Source of the DNA: JBPEXY01 sp052031065
GTDB lineage: Bacteria; Pseudomonadota; Gammaproteobacteria; Immundisolibacterales; Immundisolibacteraceae
DNA length: 8,096 bases
Reading direction: 5' to 3'
Assembly: GCA_052031065.1 (NCBI GenBank)
Contig: JBPEXY010000077.1
Coordinates: 1-8,096, forward strand
The notes beneath the pieces were generated by a model. It worked only from the letters and a program-made list of their open reading frames with translations, was not told the origin of the DNA and made no database searches. Below are positions 4,810-8,096 of the stretch, one piece after another. Within the stretch, counting starts at the first letter, position 1, and every line of letters starts with the position of its first letter. A program made the translations under genes and the position numbers.

Positions 4810-7800
4810 GCACACTCCAGGGACTCGTCGCCCGATTCGTCTTGTTCTATCAACTCTCCCCCACCGCCGTCATCGCCGTCACCATCAGCGTCGACCTGCT
4901 CCTCATCGTCTTCCTCTTCGTCGCTCTCTTCATCTCCCTCGCTAGAGATGGTCTCCTCATCAATAAAACTGCCACCCGTACTGGTGCCGACCACATCGTC
5001 GACAGAGTCGATGGTATCGATTACTTCAGGTATCTCATCAGCCAGGGGCACCAGTGAAAGCAGCGCCACCAATCCATTGGAGACCACGTTATCTTCTCCG
5101 GTGACGTTACCATTACGGGTTACGAACAGCAGGTTTTTGTTGCCAACGTCTATCTCTCCCTGATCTCCGACAAACACATCCCCCAGATGGAAACTGGCAC
5201 CCACAGCGATGGTGGTACCGGTAAATGGTGCAAAGTGCTCCACATTGCCGAAATTGACCTGCTGCAATCCGGCAAGGGATTGCTCCACACCAATGGTCAG
5301 CGTCGGGTCGGAAGGCAACAACTGCACCAGGACATTGCTGGGCGCAGAGACCGAACCACTGAAGGATATCTGATTGCCTTCCACCCAGAGATAGTGGCCG
5401 GTCATGTCGAGATTACCCAGGTCGACCGAATTTCCAGCCAGGAACAGCCCATTAGGGTTGGCATTGGGAACCGCGATACCATTGGCGACCAGGAAATCGG
5501 TTACCAGCGGATCTCCCGGCAATCGCGAACCATCACTGGCACTACCGATAAAGATGTCCGATTGTGAAAGGTCAATATCCTGGCCGGCGAACACGCCAAC
5601 CATGCCACCGTCTATCAGAGCCGGGCCATTTAATACACTGCCACCGGCAGCCAGAAAAACTCCGCCGGTCGGGCCACTCACCAGGGTAGTACCACCTATC
5701 AGCAGGTTGCTGCTGGCAATCACATCAACACTGGCAGTAGCGGCAGCGATGGTTGCTCCATCAAGCACGACATCTCCCGTAGCTGCTGAGAGCAGTACGC
5801 CACTACCATTAACGGTTGCACCGGTCAGATCAAGCGTAGTGCCGGCATTTATCTCAGTGGTACCAGCAGCAGCAATCTGCGCACCGTTTCCATTAAGCGC
5901 ACCACCCGCTTCCAGCAGCACACTGTTACCGTTCACCGTAGCACCGGTCAAATTCAGCAAAGTGCCAGCAGTAACCGCGGTAGCGCCACCGGTAGTGATA
6001 TCCACCCCGCTGGCATCAACAGCCCCACCACCGGTAAGGGTAAAACCACCCGTGGCTGACACTGGTGACACCGCATTTACCAACACATCACCACCAAAAC
6101 CAAAGGACATATTGGTATAGCCACCGCCGTTGAAATCGAGTGTCGCAGCTCCGGTAAAGGCGCTGTTGTCGATAATTGCGTCGCCAGCTCCGGAAAGTAT
6201 CGTCACCAACGGGGTGCTGGTAACGACATTAAAGCCGCCCAGACCACCGAAAGAGAGTTGAGCACCGCTAAGTACGCCAGTGGTCGTCAGCGTACCACCG
6301 GGGTTTAGGGCGACCTGCTCTGAATTAGTACTGCCACCCGAGGCGCTCGCACTAACAGGCCCAACGGTGAGGTTGCCGCCAGAATTAACGACAATAGAGG
6401 CCAGTACCGGGTTATCCGTCGACTGCGCATCGGCGGTGATACCACCGGATAGGACCACATTATTAAGCGCATCGACAAACACTTCTGCTGTTGCACCGTC
6501 ACTGTCCAGTCCGACAGCAAGCGCTTGCACCTGGCCGCCCACGGTAACTGAACCAGCGACAGCGTCAATATCCACCAACGCATCGTTGGTACAGCAGAAC
6601 GGGTCGACAAAAATATCGATATTCGCAGCGATCACGTCTCCGGTGACATTGATATCCCCAGTAGAACCGAGCGCCTGCAACTCAACCGCTGCAATGCTGG
6701 CGTAGCTGGTCATGGTCGCTCGGGCCTCGACCCGGCCAATCACGTTGATATCACCGCCGGTACCACTCACCCCGGTAGTAAACAGCACCTCGGCCTCACC
6801 GTAGTCGGCGGAGGCTTCGGCGACCACATTGCCATTGACCGATATACCACCATCCGCCACGTTGAAGTCAATTAACACATCAGCGGTACCCGTTGCTGGC
6901 TGTGGACCACCGGTTGCCACAGCCAACACTGGACCATTGACATTGATACTGTTCCGAGCATTCCCGGTCAGATTAATACGCGCGTCATCGCCACCACTGG
7001 CAGTAATGTCAACAGCGCCCACGGAGACCGCCCCAGAACCGGCACCGAGATTCACGTTGACTATGGCGTCGTCGAAAGCCGGCCCGACATCGATGTCGAT
7101 GTTGCCACCGTTGATGTCACCGTTAAATGCGGTAACACCAAGAATCGCTGAGCCATCAGAGCCGCTACCATTGGCGTTGATCTGAACATCACCAAAACTC
7201 ACGTGTCTGTCGGCAATCAGATTTACCGCACCTACGGAGAATCGCGACTGGGTAGCCACATTGACATCAATCACTCCACCAACAGTAACATCTGCTGACG
7301 CCCCGCTGGCAAACAGACCGATCTGTACCGAACCATCCGCACCCACATTACTGCCACCGCTCGCGGTGGCCAGGATGGGTCCAGAGACGGTGATATCCCC
7401 AATCGCATCAAGATCAACATTGACACGCCCTAAATCAAAATTACCGACTGCCGTGGCACTGATTTGACCGACTGACAACTGTCCTGGAATCGCGCCGCTA
7501 CCACCCTGGCCAATTAGAATATCTGCCTGACCCATTCCGCCACTGGCACTCACTGAAAGATCATCCAGTGAGACATTGCCATTTGCGGTGTTTACTGTAA
7601 TTTTCGCCAGTGCCGTTCCCGCTCCCAGCTCAGTGGCGGATACAGACAGCGGCGCGGTGGCAATTACCCCGGCATTGGCATCGATATCGAGCAGACCACT
7701 GGCAAACGAGCCGGCATTCGCGGCCACGCTCAACGCAGCATTGATAGTGCTCAGACCACCACTGGCGCGCACACGGGTATCGGCAAAGGCCGAGCCGCTG

Positions 7801-8096
7801 GTCGCCGACGCCGTATTAGTCACCAGGGTCGTACTATCAATAGTGACGCTGCCCTGTTCGGAAATAAATTCCACCGTGCTGGTTTTAACACCGGGTCCGG
7901 CAACGGTTTCTGTGGCGCTCGCAGTCACTGTTGCACCCGTGACGGTAACATCGCCACTGATCGCACCCAGGTGCTCATGAATATGGGCCAGCGCGGTTAC
8001 CGCGCCACTACCTCTGGCAGTAGCAGTCACGGCGCCAGAGACATTAACCTGATCATCTGCAGTTAATTCAACGGTGGCGCCAACCGCATTCCCACC
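4806..8096 (-). CDS. Giant repetitive surface protein, filamentous-haemagglutinin-like β-helix (5' end beyond window)
   Basis: The frame stays open to the right edge, so the 1096 residues seen are only the C-terminal part; an in-frame GTG at 8030 is internal, not the start. Composition is typical of secreted right-handed β-helix adhesins: rich in Gly, Ala, Val, Thr, Ser, Asn and Asp, with few Lys and only three Cys. From the right edge to about 6336 it repeats a core like G-D-[IV]-x-V-x-G-x-[IV]-x-A-x-A every 27-46 residues. A second repeat type with LTGATVNG lies at about 5604-5984. A less repetitive segment follows (AGQDIDLSQSDIF, GNSVDLGNLDMTGHYLWVEG, KNLLFVTRNGNV). The last 79 residues are strongly acidic and end LECA. 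No β-barrel translocator domain and no RTX GGxGxD nonapeptides are visible, so classical autotransporter or RTX secretion is not supported; the deciding N-terminal two-partner-secretion domain is out of view. Adhesion or biofilm matrix is an inference from the family type. Confidence 0.8.
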   Translation of the reverse strand, partial: GGNAVGATVELTADDQVNVSGAVTATARGSGAVTALAHIHEHLGAISGDVTVTGATVTASATETVAGPGVKTSTVEFISEQGSVTIDSTTLVTNTASATSGSAFADTRVRASGGLSTINAALSVAANAGSFASGLLDIDANAGVIATAPLSVSATELGAGTALAKITVNTANGNVSLDDLSVSASGGMGQADILIGQGGSGAIPGQLSVGQISATAVGNFDLGRVNVDLDAIGDITVSGPILATASGGSNVGADGSVQIGLFASGASADVTVGGVIDVNVATQSRFSVGAVNLIADRHVSFGDVQINANGSGSDGSAILGVTAFNGDINGGNIDIDVGPAFDDAIVNVNLGAGSGAVSVGAVDITASGGDDARINLTGNARNSINVNGPVLAVATGGPQPATGTADVLIDFNVADGGISVNGNVVAEASADYGEAEVLFTTGVSGTGGDINVIGRVEARATMTSYASIAAVELQALGSTGDINVTGDVIAANIDIFVDPFCCTNDALVDIDAVAGSVTVGGQVQALAVGLDSDGATAEVFVDALNNVVLSGGITADAQSTDNPVLASIVVNSGGNLTVGPVSASASGGSTNSEQVALNPGGTLTTTGVLSGAQLSFGGLGGFNVVTSTPLVTILSGAGDAIIDNSAFTGAATLDFNGGGYTNMSFGFGGDVLVNAVSPVSATGGFTLTGGGAVDASGVDITTGGATAVTAGTLLNLTGATVNGNSVLLEAGGALNGNGAQIAAAGTTEINAGTTLDLTGATVNGSGVLLSAATGDVVLDGATIAAATASVDVIASSNLLIGGTTLVSGPTGGVFLAAGGSVLNGPALIDGGMVGVFAGQDIDLSQSDIFIGSASDGSRLPGDPLVTDFLVANGIAVPNANPNGLFLAGNSVDLGNLDMTGHYLWVEGNQISFSGSVSAPSNVLVQLLPSDPTLTIGVEQSLAGLQQVNFGNVEHFAPFTGTTIAVGASFHLGDVFVGDQGEIDVGNKNLLFVTRNGNVTGEDNVVSNGLVALLSLVPLADEIPEVIDTIDSVDDVVGTSTGGSFIDEETISSEGDEESDEEEDDEEQVDADGDGDDGGGGELIEQDESGDESLECA
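4809..5045 (-). other. Acidic C-terminal tail of the giant surface protein
   Basis: The last 79 residues switch abruptly from β-helix sequence to Asp/Glu-rich sequence. It includes EGDEESDEEEDDEEQ and a DADGDGDDGGGGEL stretch (DADGDGDD at 4869-4892) that resembles a calcium-loop DxDxDG pattern. The tail is probably disordered without divalent cations and ends in a single Cys two residues from the C-terminus. Calcium binding is an inference from the pattern. Confidence 0.6.
5604..5984 (-). repeat. Three tandem ~41-44-residue protein repeats (LTGATVNG type)
   Basis: Within the giant protein, unit 1 (about 5862-5984) and unit 2 (about 5736-5861) share LTGATVNG, VLL.A and GA.IAAA blocks at matching positions. 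Their LTGATVNG segments are 41 residues (123 bases) apart; GCACCGGTCA recurs in the DNA at 5818 and 5941. Unit 3 (about 5604-5735) is a diverged copy (NLLIGGTTLVSG, GVFLAAGGSVLNG). These would be successive coils of the β-helix made by duplication. Confidence 0.65.
6336..8054 (-). repeat. Array of degenerate β-helix repeats (GDINVxGxVxAxA type)
   Basis: At least sixteen copies of a GD[IV]xVxGx[IV]xAxA-like core are seen by eye. Clear examples are GDVTVTGATVTASA, GDITVSGPILATASG, GAVSVGAVDITASG, GDINVIGRVEARAT, GDINVTGDVIAAN and GSVTVGGQVQALAV. Spacing is 27-35 residues in the downstream half and about 45 near the right edge. The upstream-most visible copy begins at about 8054, so the array probably goes on outside the window. 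Copies are diverged at DNA level, which suggests an old array rather than recent slippage. Confidence 0.65.

Noticed and set aside
5404..6120. Long plus-strand open frame (238 codons) opposite the giant protein gene
   Set aside because: Its product is a Pro/Ala/Val/Ser-rich mirror of the Gly/Thr/Val repeat codons on the other strand; no start context or domain is seen. It is an antisense shadow of a repetitive GC-rich gene.
7576..7980. Plus-strand open frame (134 codons) opposite the repeat array
   Set aside because: Same composition artefact as other antisense frames over the array, with no independent support.
7968..7985. HIHEH cluster in the giant protein as a metal site
   Set aside because: It is a single occurrence in a diverged repeat with no supporting ligands or conservation data; an exposed loop is an equally good explanation.
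4806..8096. RTX toxin/adhesin or classical autotransporter
   Set aside because: No GGxGxD nonapeptide repeats and no C-terminal β-barrel are present; the C-terminus is an acidic tail.

Overview
This window looks like chromosomal DNA from a Gram-negative proteobacterium, most likely a gammaproteobacterium. That placement is an inference: it rests on a FimV-like LysM/FecR periplasmic protein, a SapC-family protein with a sulfotransferase beside it, a giant exported repeat protein, and the compact egtB-egtD pair. No RNA gene, insertion sequence, CRISPR array or phage feature was seen.

Plus strand, 1-1849, is a tight gene string. The 3' end of egtB (sulfoxide synthase of ergothioneine synthesis; its 5' part lies outside the window) is followed after 7 bases by a complete egtD (histidine Nα-trimethyltransferase). 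The end of egtD overlaps the start of a small gene for a bacterial cereblon-like CULT-domain protein. That protein keeps the two zinc-type Cys pairs and all three tryptophans that form the thalidomide/uridine-binding cage in characterised members. EgtD makes hercynine and EgtB joins it to a thiol donor. The CULT protein has no established role here; the overlap suggests it is co-expressed with the pathway.

Minus strand, 8096-1866, reads right to left as a probable cell-surface operon. (i) A very large secreted β-helix/haemagglutinin-like protein comes first; 1096 residues are visible, its N-terminus is outside the window, it is built of degenerate repeats, and it ends in a strongly acidic tail. 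(ii) A periplasmic protein with a FimV-type LysM-like module and a FecR domain follows, its start coupled to the giant gene by an ATGA overlap. (iii) Next is a SapC-family protein. (iv) Last is a PAPS-type sulfotransferase with a strong ribosome binding site and a GTG start. A plausible reading is a surface adhesin with accessory proteins and an enzyme that may sulfate a surface polymer. This linkage is inferred from gene order only.

The two gene strings converge at 1849/1866 with only 16 bases between stop codons and no visible terminator. The longest non-coding gaps are about 67 bases (2952-3018) and about 100 bases (3766-3867). The second holds two small inverted repeats.
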